Source: CAYRNR01 sp964425605 (GTDB lineage Bacteria; Myxococcota_A; UBA796; UBA9615; CAYRNR01). Taken from it: a DNA stretch of 64,000 bases. Both the position numbers and the translations under genes were made by a program. Location: positions 1 to 64,000 of the forward strand of contig CAYRNR010000012.1 of assembly GCA_964425605.1 (NCBI GenBank). The letters run 5' to 3'. Positions within the stretch are counted from its first letter, which is position 1, and each line of letters opens with the position of its first letter. The notes beneath the pieces are model-generated. The model searched no databases. It was not told the DNA's origin and saw nothing but the letters and a program-made list of their open reading frames with translations. Below, one piece after another: positions 31,310-40,235 of this stretch.

Positions 31310-32659
31310 TCAGGGCTGGTAGATCTCGATCGAGTCCAGGCGTTCGCCGTCCCCGTCCCGGCCACCCACGACTGCGATCCTGCCGTCGGCCAGCGTAGCC
31401 GTGGCAGCGCCGTACCGCGGGACGTTCAAGGCGGCGGCCTCTTCGGAGATCGTCCATCCCGCGCCATCGTCCTCGACCCCCCGGCCCACGCCCGTGACGC
31501 CGCCGTCGTCCTCGCCTCCGAGGACCAGCGCGCCCCCGTCGCCGGTGGCCGCCAGCGTCGCGCCCACGAGCCCCGCTGGCAGGGGCTCCACCAGGACGGG
31601 GCGCCCGTCCTCGCTCAGGTCCAGCACCACCAGGTACGACTCGTCCAGCACCTCGGTGATGGCGGCGACGTGGTCCGGACCCAGGGCCACCGCATGGCGG
31701 GCCTGCCCGGGCAGCTCGTCGGCCACCTGGTCATGGGCGCCGAAGCCGATGGCGCTGCCACCACCCGCGAGGACGTCCACGGCCTCCACGTGCAGCCAGC
31801 CCGCCGGCGCGTCCACACTCCCCAGCACCGCGCAGCGCTCCCCGCCCGGGGGACAGATCGCCGCGTGACCGAGCCGCGCCTGGCCCACCAGATCGGGGCC
31901 CTCGTCCCAGGTCCCTCCTGCGGCGTGCAGGTCGGACGTGAGGTCGTCGCCGAGCTCCTCGCCACCCATCCACCACAGCGCGTCGCCGTCGCCCACCGCG
32001 GTGAGGGCGCCCCCGATGCGGCCGCTGGCATAGGCGCGGTCCAGGCCGCCGCTGGCGCCGATCAGGTCCACCGTGTCGTCGTCGGGCGTGGCGACGGCGG
32101 TGCGGCCGTCGGCCAGGGTCGCGGCCTGGCAGCCCACGTGGAAACCCGAGAGGGCGGCCGATCCCCAGGAGACGGCGCCGATCTCCAGGTCGAGCAGCGC
32201 CACCGAGGCCTCGCCGCCGCCGGCCACCAGCACGGTGTCCCCGTCCACGGCCGAGGCGCACGCGTCAGCTCGCGCGCGATCGAGCTGCAGGTCCGTCACG
32301 GTGGAGAACACCCCGGCGCGCAGCACCAGCACCACCTCCTCGCGTACCTCGCCGCCGGCCGGGGTGAGATCCCCGCTGCGGTGGCCGCGGGCCAGGATCT
32401 GGCCCAGGCTGTCGAGGGCCTCGATCTCCAGGTCGGCGATGGAATCGCCGGAGAGCCCGCCGCCGGCGCCTCCCTCCACGAGGTCCAGGTCCACCTGCTC
32501 CCGCTCGCCCGTGCCCGGATCGAAGGTCACCCGCAGCGTCGCCGCGCCCTCGAGCGGATCGGGGTGCACCTCGGCGAGCACCAGCCGCAGCTCCTCTTCC
32601 GGCGCGCACCCCAGCGCCCACAGGGTTCCCAGCAGCGCGATGGTGATGCGGGTTCTCAC
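31310..32659 (-). CDS. Kelch/propeller-like lipoprotein
   Basis: 449 residues from a GTG start that overlaps the HAD gene stop by 4 nt (GTGA). The lipobox is LWALGC. It has an N-terminal beta domain (about 20-110), then repeats resembling kelch motifs with G-R-xx-V and V-V-G-G (DTVLVAGGGEASV, GALVLGGEDDGG, GRIAVVGGRDGDG), ending SIEIYQP. No enzyme motif is visible. Coupling to GH38 and HAD genes suggests envelope display or glycan sensing linked to the hydrolase, but this is inferred only from position. Confidence 0.75.
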   Translation of the reverse strand: MRTRITIALLGTLWALGCAPEEELRLVLAEVHPDPLEGAATLRVTFDPGTGEREQVDLDLVEGGAGGGLSGDSIADLEIEALDSLGQILARGHRSGDLTPAGGEVREEVVLVLRAGVFSTVTDLQLDRARADACASAVDGDTVLVAGGGEASVALLDLEIGAVSWGSAALSGFHVGCQAATLADGRTAVATPDDDTVDLIGASGGLDRAYASGRIGGALTAVGDGDALWWMGGEELGDDLTSDLHAAGGTWDEGPDLVGQARLGHAAICPPGGERCAVLGSVDAPAGWLHVEAVDVLAGGGSAIGFGAHDQVADELPGQARHAVALGPDHVAAITEVLDESYLVVLDLSEDGRPVLVEPLPAGLVGATLAATGDGGALVLGGEDDGGVTGVGRGVEDDGAGWTISEEAAALNVPRYGAATATLADGRIAVVGGRDGDGERLDSIEIYQP

Positions 32660-33321
32660 AGCGCCTCGACGACCTCGTGGAGGCTGTCCACCGCCGCGTC
32701 GGCCTCGTCGAACGGCAGGCTGGCGTTGTGGGCCGTGCGGACCACCAGGCACGGCATGCCCGCGGCCTGGGCGGCGCGCAACCCCTTGGTGGTGTCCTCG
32801 ATGACCAAGCAGCGATCGGGTGCCACGCCGAGCTGCTCGGACGCCCGGAGGAACACGTCGGGGGCGGGCTTGCCCCGGTCACCGGGTTCGGTGCCGATGA
32901 GGTCCGGCCAGGGCGCCGGGAACCCCGATCCCTCCAGCATCGTTTCGATGGCCAGCGCCGAGCTGTTCGAGGCGATCACCCCGCGCTTGCGGCTCGCCTG
33001 CAACGCCGCCACCAGCTCGGGCGCGCCGTCCTTGGCCACGATGGCGCCGGAGCGGGCGTACTCCATGAACAGCGTCCACTTGTCCTGGGAGACCTGCGCG
33101 GCGTCCACGCCCCGAAGCCCGTGCCGCGCGGCCTCGTCCGCGGCGCTGCTGCCGTTGCAGGTGAACTCCACGTAGTACTCGTCCTGGTCCACGGTGTGGC
33201 CCAGCCGCGCGAACACGCGGCTGTACGACAGGTAGTGGTAGTACTCCGACTCCACGAGCACCCCGTCGAAGTCCAGCAGCACCGCGTCCGCGGCCTCCAG
33301 CAACACGTCCACCCGGCTCAT
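32656..33321 (-). CDS. HAD-superfamily phosphatase (beta-PGM-like)
   Basis: 221 residues with all four HAD motifs: LLDFDGVLVES (DxD nucleophile), GVIASNSSALAI (motif II Ser), GKPAPDVFL (Lys) and CLVIEDTTKG (acidic pair). The cap domain between motifs I and II is the helical C1 type, as in beta-phosphoglucomutase/sugar-phosphate phosphatases. Cytoplasmic. The ATG overlaps the GH38 stop (ATGA) and its own stop overlaps the next start. Proximity to a mannosidase suggests a hexose phosphate substrate, without proof. Confidence 0.88.
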   Translation of the reverse strand: MSRVDVLLEAADAVLLDFDGVLVESEYYHYLSYSRVFARLGHTVDQDEYYVEFTCNGSSAADEAARHGLRGVDAAQVSQDKWTLFMEYARSGAIVAKDGAPELVAALQASRKRGVIASNSSALAIETMLEGSGFPAPWPDLIGTEPGDRGKPAPDVFLRASEQLGVAPDRCLVIEDTTKGLRAAQAAGMPCLVVRTAHNASLPFDEADAAVDSLHEVVEAL

Positions 33322-35786
33322 TCGGGCCTCCACAGCAGCGTGACCAGCTCCCAGCATCCCAGCTCGACGGCACAATCGCCACCCGCGACGACGAGCTCCT
33401 CGCCAGCGACCTCCGTCGCATCCGTGCGCCACACCCGCCCCGCCCCTGGCGGCCGGAACACCACCTCGGCCCCGCGCGGCGCCGCCTGGAGCAACCTCAG
33501 CACGAGGCCTGGACCGGCCTCGGGCCGCTTGATCGCCAGGATCTCGGCCGTGGCAGGGCCCTGCAGCGCTGGCAGCAGCGACGCCCGCCGGGGCCGGCCC
33601 CCCGCGCCCACCTGGATCCCCACCAGCGGCTGGTTCAGCTCCCGCCCCATCCGCCTCGGCCGGGTCCCGACCGCGAGCTGGGCGATCCAGCCGTCGCGGA
33701 CGTGGGCGTGGATGGGGATGCGGAGCCGGCGCAGGGGCAGGCGCTGGCTGAGCAGGCCCACGGAACGCGCCAGCACCGCGTCCACTCGCCCCGGGGCGAT
33801 GTCCAGCGCGGGCAGGCCCAGGTTGGCCACGCCGCCCCGATCCCCGAAGCGCAGGTACGTGCGCGCGGCCACCGTGCCCGTGCGATCCATCTCGCCCAGC
33901 GGCACGGCGTAGCGCACCGGGAGGGTCGTCCTCATCCGAAGGCGCAGCCGGGCCTGGCCGGGGATCGCGGCTCCCTCGAGGCGCAGCCCGATCCAGCTTC
34001 GCCCCGGGACCTGCTCCAGCGTCACCCGGGCCGCCGCACCGGCGAGGGCGCCCTCGCACGTCACGGTCGTCCCCAGGGCGGATTCGCGGGCCGTCCAGGG
34101 CAGGGCGGCGAACGTGTCCAGGACCCCTCCCACGTCCTGGAGGTAAGCGTTGCCCAGGTCGTGGTCCAGCGCCAGGGGCTGGAACTCCACCAGGGGGCGG
34201 CCGTCTCCCTGGACCCCGATCCCACCGTCGCTGCGCACCGACGCGACCAGGTCGTCCGAGCGCAGGACGTCGAGGTCGACCGCGTCCTCGCGGGCCGGGG
34301 GCACCCCTTGGAGGGCCCTCAGCCTCACGTACCCGAGGGCCGGGGCAGTCACCCGGGCTCGCAGCCGCAGGCCGCCGCCTTCGCGCACCGCACGGACCGG
34401 CACGACCTCGCCGCCGGGCCCCTCCAGCGCCGCTGGCGGTTCGCCGGACCACGGCATCTCGACGAGATCGGTGCGATCCCAGCCCAGCGGATTCCAGATC
34501 ACCACGTCGCCGCCGAGTGCGCTCGCGGACGCGGTCAACGCCCCTCGCGCCGCGGCGCGCCCCTCCTGCGCGCGCCGCCGCACGTCTCGTGTCACCTCGG
34601 GGACATGGCACCCGCCGATGCTGTCGTGGGCCTGGTTGGTCAGCAGCTGGCACCACGCGCCAGCGATGGCCTCGCGAGCCCGTGGTGCGTCCGTCCCGCG
34701 GACCGCGAGGAGCGCGTCCAGGGCCTCGGCGGCCAGCGCGTCCGCGGTGAGGAGCCGGTCGTCGCGCTTGATCTCCGGGCGCAGGGCGTGGGTGCCCGGG
34801 TAGACGGGGTTCAGGTCCCCCTCGTGGACGGGGAGGTCTGCGCGACGGGGCGCCAGCTCGTCGAAGTACTCGCGCGCGGAGCCCAGGCGCACCGCCCGGC
34901 CGGGGTGCGCGTCCCTCAGCCGCCGCAGCAGGGGCCCCACCCCGGGGAGCATCCCGGAGAACTCGTCTCCCAGCGGCAGGAGGACCGGCTGCGATCCGGA
35001 CAGCGCGGCGAGCCGGTCCGCAACCCCCGGGACGCGGCCCACCACCGAGGCCCAGGCTGCGGCGCGAGGCGACCGCTTCGTCCCCGGCGAGTACCCCATC
35101 GGCATCACGTGGGTGAGCACCTCGCTGCCGTCGGGCCCACGGAAGCAAAAGGCCGGTTCGAGGCCTTCGGGGGCGCCCGACACGGATGGTTCCCCCACCG
35201 GACCCGCGCGGAAGGCCAGCAGCGCGGTGTACCCGCAGGCGCGCAGGATCTGCGGCAGCTGCGAGCACTGGCCGAAGCAGTCCATGTTCCACGCCACCGT
35301 GGGTACGGCGCCGAGGTGTTCGTCGAACCACTGGCGCGCCCGCAGCCCCTGGCGCACCAGCGCCTCGCCCGCTGGCAGGTTCGTGTCGGGCTGGACGTAG
35401 GTCCCCACCACCTCGAGCTGCCCGGTGGCCACGCGGTCGCGGAGGCGCCGGATCGTCTCCTCTCCCGTCGCCGCGGGCCGGCCGTGACCCGCGCGGAGGC
35501 CAGCGGCATAGAGCCGGTGGTACGGCGAGCTGTACGCCATGGCCGGGTCGCCGCCGTCGCCGCGTCGCAGCGCGTCGAGGAACGGCACGCCCTCGAGGGT
35601 GAAGCGCTCCGCTGGATCGGCCTCGAGCCCCTGGAGGACCTCCTCGATCACCGACCGGAGTCGCCGCAGCGACGGCCCGAACGGCATGAGCCATTCGAGG
35701 TCCATGTGACTGTGTCGGACCACCACCATCGGCCCGGGATCGGGGTGCGCTGGAGGGGGTCGAGAGCCGGGTCGGGTGGAGCCCAT
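33318..35786 (-). CDS. GH38-family alpha-mannosidase
   Basis: 822 residues. It has the GH38 zinc/active-site signature VRHSHMDLEWL (His25, His27, Asp29), the nucleophile in VAWNMDCFGQCSQLPQIL (Asp169), and the later NQAHDSIGGCHVPEVTRDV block that supplies another zinc ligand. Helical middle and beta-sandwich C-terminal domains follow. There is no signal peptide, so it should be cytoplasmic and cleave mannosides from imported oligosaccharides. The listed ATG has a weak site; a second Met at residue 20 starts directly before the catalytic domain. It is the first gene of a three-gene overlapping unit and is divergent from the HDOD gene. Confidence 0.9.
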   Translation of the reverse strand: MGSTRPGSRPPPAHPDPGPMVVVRHSHMDLEWLMPFGPSLRRLRSVIEEVLQGLEADPAERFTLEGVPFLDALRRGDGGDPAMAYSSPYHRLYAAGLRAGHGRPAATGEETIRRLRDRVATGQLEVVGTYVQPDTNLPAGEALVRQGLRARQWFDEHLGAVPTVAWNMDCFGQCSQLPQILRACGYTALLAFRAGPVGEPSVSGAPEGLEPAFCFRGPDGSEVLTHVMPMGYSPGTKRSPRAAAWASVVGRVPGVADRLAALSGSQPVLLPLGDEFSGMLPGVGPLLRRLRDAHPGRAVRLGSAREYFDELAPRRADLPVHEGDLNPVYPGTHALRPEIKRDDRLLTADALAAEALDALLAVRGTDAPRAREAIAGAWCQLLTNQAHDSIGGCHVPEVTRDVRRRAQEGRAAARGALTASASALGGDVVIWNPLGWDRTDLVEMPWSGEPPAALEGPGGEVVPVRAVREGGGLRLRARVTAPALGYVRLRALQGVPPAREDAVDLDVLRSDDLVASVRSDGGIGVQGDGRPLVEFQPLALDHDLGNAYLQDVGGVLDTFAALPWTARESALGTTVTCEGALAGAAARVTLEQVPGRSWIGLRLEGAAIPGQARLRLRMRTTLPVRYAVPLGEMDRTGTVAARTYLRFGDRGGVANLGLPALDIAPGRVDAVLARSVGLLSQRLPLRRLRIPIHAHVRDGWIAQLAVGTRPRRMGRELNQPLVGIQVGAGGRPRRASLLPALQGPATAEILAIKRPEAGPGLVLRLLQAAPRGAEVVFRPPGAGRVWRTDATEVAGEELVVAGGDCAVELGCWELVTLLWRPE

Positions 35787-35902
35787 CTCACGGACCTACC
35801 AGAAACCTGCGGCGACGTCGCCCTTTGAGCTTTGCGATCGACCGGTCACACTGAAGGTACAAGGGCAGGTACGGCGTAGAGGCCTGTCCGGAGGATTGTG
35901 TC

Positions 35903-36829
35903 GTGAAACTCGCCGACTCCGTCATCGAGGAGTTCTGGTTCGGCGAGGGGGAACAACGCGAGGGGGACGAGGAGGCTTCTCGCAGCCTGGCGGCCAGCGT
36001 TGCCGCCGTGGAAGGGCTCCGTCCGCTGTCCGAGGTGGCCCTGCGGATCATGGCCCTGTTCGCCGATTCCGACTATCGGCTGTCCGACGTCATCGTGGCG
36101 CTCGAGGAGGATCCGGCCCTCGCGGCGCGCGTCATTCGCACCGCCAACGCGCCGTGGTTCGCCTGGGGTGGCTCCTGCGCCAACCTCAACGAAGCGGTGA
36201 TCCGCCTGGGCTCCGACACCATCCAGGAGCTCGTCATCGCCACATCGGTCATGGAGACCCTCAAGGACGTGGGCGGCGCGGCGCGGTACGTGCGCGACCA
36301 CTGCGCGTCGGTGGGCTCGATGATGCGCGTGCTGGCGCTGGAGTACCGCCCGGACTGCACCAATGGCGCGCTGCTGGCCGGCCTGTTCCACGACATGGGC
36401 AAGCTGTTGCTGATCCAGTCGGGGGAGTTCACCTACGCCGGGACGCACCAGGCGGGTGAGTCCGCCCTGCACCGCGTCCACCACCTCGAGCGCGAGCAGC
36501 TGGGCTACGACCACGCCGTGCTCGCCGCCCACGTGCTGCACCGATGGAACGTCCCGGAACCCATCCCCCGCGCCGTCGCCTGGCATCACCAGCTCCCGCG
36601 CGCCTACGCCGCCGAGGGGATCATCGGCCCCATGGTCGCGCTGCTGCGCATGGCCGACCGCCTCGAGCCGCTGTTCCGGCGCAAGCCCGATCGCTACGAC
36701 CAGCTCGTCGGCGAGCTCGCCACGTCGCCCGAGGCCCTCTACCTGGGGCTCGACGAGGGCACGCTCCTGCGGAGCTGGGAGAACCTGTTCTACGCCTTCC
36801 ACGAGGCCAACACCGTCATGCGTTTCTGA
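35903..36829 (+). CDS. HDOD-domain signalling protein
   Basis: 308 residues from a GTG with GGAGGATTGTGTC upstream. The HDOD domain spans about 30-240: PLSEVALRIMALFADSDYRL, VIVALEEDPALAARVIRTAN, and an HD pair in LLAGLFHDMGKLLLI. HDOD proteins are regulatory relatives of HD phosphohydrolases involved in c-di-GMP, motility and stress signalling. No GGDEF, EAL or receiver domain is fused. The C-terminal ~60 residues are helical and specific to this protein. The upstream 116 nt contain the palindrome GACCGGTC and separate it from the divergent mannosidase. Confidence 0.85.
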   Translation: MKLADSVIEEFWFGEGEQREGDEEASRSLAASVAAVEGLRPLSEVALRIMALFADSDYRLSDVIVALEEDPALAARVIRTANAPWFAWGGSCANLNEAVIRLGSDTIQELVIATSVMETLKDVGGAARYVRDHCASVGSMMRVLALEYRPDCTNGALLAGLFHDMGKLLLIQSGEFTYAGTHQAGESALHRVHHLEREQLGYDHAVLAAHVLHRWNVPEPIPRAVAWHHQLPRAYAAEGIIGPMVALLRMADRLEPLFRRKPDRYDQLVGELATSPEALYLGLDEGTLLRSWENLFYAFHEANTVMRF

Positions 36830-36904
36830 GCCGCCCGCCGTGCCGCGTCAGGGCCTGTCGTCGACCCGGCCTAGACTGCTCTCATCAGCAGCCTGGAGAT
36901 CGTC

Positions 36905-37174
36905 ATGTACCCGTTCGACGAAGACATCCGCATCGTCCGCAAGTGGTTCAGCCGTAGCTACCAGGAGTGGGAGGCCGAGGGCGTGGTCACCGTGTGGGGC
37001 GCCGACGTGCGCTGGCGCGCGTTCCTGCCCCGGGCCGACGGCTTCTGGGAGATCGAGGTGCCTGGCGGCCAGGACGTCCACGTGGAGACCGTGGACCGCG
37101 TCATCGAGATGTTCGACGTGATTCGCGCCCGCCTGACCGGGGACGCGGAGAAGTCGACGGTCGTCGCGGCCTGA
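36905..37174 (+). CDS. Small soluble protein, unknown function
   Basis: 89 residues. Aromatic- and charge-rich N-terminal half (DIRIVRKWFSRSYQEWEAEG) followed by short strands (VWGADVRWRAFLP, GFWEIEVPGG) and a final helix. No signal peptide or known motif. CTGGAG lies 8 nt before the ATG, and a TAGACT hexamer at 36872 may be its -10. It is convergent with the esterase (16-nt gap). Codon use looks like its neighbours, so I regard it as a real gene. Confidence 0.65.
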   Translation: MYPFDEDIRIVRKWFSRSYQEWEAEGVVTVWGADVRWRAFLPRADGFWEIEVPGGQDVHVETVDRVIEMFDVIRARLTGDAEKSTVVAA

Positions 37175-37190
37175 TCGGCGCCGTCTGGGC

Positions 37191-38231
37191 CTACTGCGTC
37201 GCCTCGAGGAACTCGCAGTAGGTCGGCAGGGTGTCCGGAAGGCCGTCCGTGCGGTAGGGGCTCTCGAAGGTCCCCCGCGGGTGATCGGCGAAGAACCCCA
37301 CCAGCTTCGATCCCAGGAACGACATCGGCACGGTGTGGCCCGACTCGTGGTTGCACAGGATCGTGTCGTGACCCATCTCCCGCAGCCACAGCGAGTCGTT
37401 CTCGGCGTACTGGTAGAAGGGGATCTCGGTGATGAACATGTTGTAGATGTCCTGGGGCCCGCCGTGGATGAACATCTGCGTGTAGAGGTTGTCGACGTTG
37501 TCGTACTCGGGCCAGTTGATGGCCCAGGAGATGGCCTTGTCCTCGTTGGCGGCGTTGTTCCAGTAGCCCCCGGAGTAGGTCGCCAGCGACGCGATGTACT
37601 CGCTGCGCAGCGACGCGATCATGTCCATGCAGATGCTGCCGATGGAGAAGCCGGTGCCGTGGATGTGATCGGTGTCGACGCCGAAGCGGTAGTCCATGCA
37701 GGCCAGGACCTCGTCGAACAGCCTCGCCTCCTTGTTCACGTCGTCGACCTCGAACACGGCCCAGTCCAGGGGGAAGCCCATCATGGGGTAGTCCGTGTCC
37801 TCGGGGGTCACGAGGATGAACTGCAGGTCCTCGTGGTTCACCTGGCTCGACAGCAAGCTCTCCATGTTGGTGGCCGTGTCGCCGAGGCCGTGGAAGTTGA
37901 ACACGATGGGCCACGGGCCGCCGTCCTCCACCCCGTCGGGGTAGGTGAGGATGAACGAGCGCTCCTCGCCGTCCACGTCGAACCCGTTGTTCATCCCCTC
38001 GACCAGCGCGTCGCACAGGGCCGGATCCGCGGGCTCGGCGATGGTCACGTCGCCGACCGCGTCGTCGTCGTCGCCCGCGGTGGCGTCGTCGTCGTCGTCG
38101 TCCGCCGCGTCGTCGTCGTCCGCCGCGTCGTCGTCGCCCGCGCCGGAGTCGTCGTCGTCGCCGTTGTCGCACGCTACGAGCAGCAGGCAGCCGGCGAGCA
38201 GGGCCAGCCAGGTGATTCGAAGACGGTCCAT
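37191..38231 (-). CDS. Asp-linker lipoprotein esterase (PHB-depolymerase/feruloyl-esterase-like)
   Basis: 346 residues. The lipobox is LLLVAC (Cys about 21), followed by a ~40-residue linker dominated by DDDD clusters. The catalytic domain is an alpha/beta-hydrolase of the LpqC/esterase-PHB type: oxyanion region IVFNFHGLGDTATNM, nucleophile elbow GTGFSIGSICMD (GxSxG), and a late His in NHESGHTVP. The product is an exported serine esterase; the substrate is not determinable. GGAGGTGTC precedes the ATG at 38231. The GTC-rich stretch 38060-38165 encodes the linker and is a triplet repeat. Confidence 0.82.
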   Translation of the reverse strand: MDRLRITWLALLAGCLLLVACDNGDDDDSGAGDDDAADDDDAADDDDDDATAGDDDDAVGDVTIAEPADPALCDALVEGMNNGFDVDGEERSFILTYPDGVEDGGPWPIVFNFHGLGDTATNMESLLSSQVNHEDLQFILVTPEDTDYPMMGFPLDWAVFEVDDVNKEARLFDEVLACMDYRFGVDTDHIHGTGFSIGSICMDMIASLRSEYIASLATYSGGYWNNAANEDKAISWAINWPEYDNVDNLYTQMFIHGGPQDIYNMFITEIPFYQYAENDSLWLREMGHDTILCNHESGHTVPMSFLGSKLVGFFADHPRGTFESPYRTDGLPDTLPTYCEFLEATQ

Positions 38232-38373
38232 GACACCTCCAAGGGGTTGCGCCGCATACATAGCATCTTATCGCCCGCGTGAGTAAGGCCGCTCCAGGCC
38301 CGGTCTGGCGAAGACCGAGTTTCCCCGTTCGCCTCCCTCCGGTTTGGATGGGCAGGGGCGTTGCGAGGAACCC

Positions 38374-40176
38374 ATGCGACAAGTCGCCATCGCACTGGCC
38401 GTGGCCACGGCCTTGATCCTGCCGCGGACCGCCAGCGGCGACGAGCCCGCGCCGCAGCCGGCATTCGAGGTCGGGCCGGCCGCTCCGGCCGAGGGGGCCT
38501 ACCGGGAGATCGACCACGACAAGCGCGACTTCGCCCTGGCCGTGCTCGCCGACATCCACGGCCGGTACATCGCCGCGATGATCGAGTTCGAGGCGGCCAG
38601 CCGGACCGAGGACACGACCTGGATGGAGTGCGCCAGCCACACGGCGTCGGGCCTCGATGCCCTGCTCGAGGTCGCGCGCGAGGCCGAGATCGAGCTCCGG
38701 GAGGCCCTCGCCGGGGGCGACGGCGCCGACGCCGACCACCAGATGACCCGGCTGCACATCACCGGCAAGCGGGCCGGTGAGGCCTCCGCGGAGTCCTGTG
38801 AGGACGTGGTCCCGGCTCCGCCGGGACGGCGCGACGAAGCCGTCGAGCCGCCGGAGCCGGTCTTCGTCCTCGAGGGAGGGCCCTGGTACGTGCGACACCC
38901 CCTGGCCGCCACGGGCCTCGGCGTGCATGGAGCGGGGATCTCCGGGCCGGGCCAGCGATCGCCAGCCTCGTTCGCCCTCGGATCCCACGCATCCGTCGCC
39001 CCAGGGCTGGCGCTCTCCACCGTGGCGGACAGCAACGTCACCCTGAGCTCCAGCGCCCCCCGGCGCGACCTGCGCTTGACGCTGCTGCCCCACGCCCGGC
39101 TGGCCGTGGACACCCCCGCGGTCTACTTCGGCGTGGAGGGCGAGTACGCCCTGGACAAGGTCGCCGGCGCGGCCCAGGGCGACGCCGGCAGCGGGGCCGG
39201 GCTGGATCGCCTCACCGACGGCCACCTGGGGATCGATCTGGTCACGACGCCCGCGGAGCCCGTCTCGTTCGTGCTGGGCAACCACCTGATCCACCGCACG
39301 GAGCTGGCCGAGGTGGCGGGTGCCGGTCCAGGCGCCACCGCGTCGATCTTCCGCATGGGCATGCTCACCAACCACGCCCGCCTCGGCGCCGACGTGCGTC
39401 CCACGACCGCCCTGACCCTCTCCGGGTGGGCCCAGGCGTACCTCGGCCGCCACTCCCTCGCCTCGGTCGTCGACGGCGAGACCGGCCAGGCCCAGCTGCA
39501 CAGCCAGTACGTGGACCTCCGGGGCGGCTTCGCTGCGTACCTGCGCTTCTTCCCCCATACGCGGCTGCGCGCCGACGCCTCCCTCGGCCGTCTGAGCTGG
39601 TCGCCCACGGCCCAGGTGGCCCACCGGGAGGCCCAGCACTGGCAGGTGCGCGGGGGCCTGGAGGGTGATCTGAGCCGCAAGGTGGGCGTCCGGGCCCTCG
39701 CCGGGTACGGCGCCCTCGACGCGGCGGGCACCGAGGACGGCGACGTCGAGGGGATCCGCGGGATCGTGTGCGACGTCTGGCTGACGTGGCGCCCCCACCC
39801 CACCCAGCAGGTCCAGGCCGGGGTGGTCCGGGACGCCGGGCCGGTCCACCTGGGCGACCACCTGCTCACCAGCTCGGCGGTGGCGCGCTACCAGGGCCTC
39901 GTCGCCGGCCAGCTCCTCCCCAGCGTCGAGGTGGCGTACTCGCGCCACGAGATCCGCGGCGGCGATCCCCGCGACGACCACGAGGTCCGCGGTCGCGCGG
40001 CCCTCGCCCTCGCGCCGGACGATCGCTTCCGCGTCGGCCTCCACTACGACGTGCGCGCCCTGGTGGCCACCAGCGCAGGGGCACCGTTCACCGACCACCG
40101 GGTCGGGCTCACCCTCGAGCTCGGCGCCCCCGGCGCCGACCTGCCCTGGCTGCCGTCGCTGCCGCGCAACCTCTGA
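38374..40176 (+). CDS. Outer-membrane beta-barrel protein (BBP2-like)
   Basis: 600 residues. A cleavable signal peptide (…LILPRTASG) is followed by a helical periplasmic segment (about 40-150). The C-terminal ~400 residues alternate polar and hydrophobic residues in 9-12-residue strands (LALSTVADSNVTLSSSA, LTLSGWAQAYLG, HWQVRGGLEGDLS, FRVGLHYDVRALVA), consistent with a transmembrane barrel. The last residue is not the classical Phe. An earlier TTG at 38344 is in frame, but GAGGAACCC fits the ATG at 38374. No transport substrate is suggested by the context. Confidence 0.72.
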   Translation: MRQVAIALAVATALILPRTASGDEPAPQPAFEVGPAAPAEGAYREIDHDKRDFALAVLADIHGRYIAAMIEFEAASRTEDTTWMECASHTASGLDALLEVAREAEIELREALAGGDGADADHQMTRLHITGKRAGEASAESCEDVVPAPPGRRDEAVEPPEPVFVLEGGPWYVRHPLAATGLGVHGAGISGPGQRSPASFALGSHASVAPGLALSTVADSNVTLSSSAPRRDLRLTLLPHARLAVDTPAVYFGVEGEYALDKVAGAAQGDAGSGAGLDRLTDGHLGIDLVTTPAEPVSFVLGNHLIHRTELAEVAGAGPGATASIFRMGMLTNHARLGADVRPTTALTLSGWAQAYLGRHSLASVVDGETGQAQLHSQYVDLRGGFAAYLRFFPHTRLRADASLGRLSWSPTAQVAHREAQHWQVRGGLEGDLSRKVGVRALAGYGALDAAGTEDGDVEGIRGIVCDVWLTWRPHPTQQVQAGVVRDAGPVHLGDHLLTSSAVARYQGLVAGQLLPSVEVAYSRHEIRGGDPRDDHEVRGRAALALAPDDRFRVGLHYDVRALVATSAGAPFTDHRVGLTLELGAPGADLPWLPSLPRNL

Positions 40177-40235
40177 CGCCTCCGCTGCGCCGCGAGGACC
40201 TCCGATCCGTAGTATCCTCCGGCCCCGGGAACCCC

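Noticed and set aside
33322..35694. 1012-residue minus-strand frame continuing the HAD gene
   Set aside because: Upstream of 33321 it overlaps the GH38 gene in another frame and has shadow composition; the HAD domain begins exactly at the ATG that overlaps the GH38 stop.
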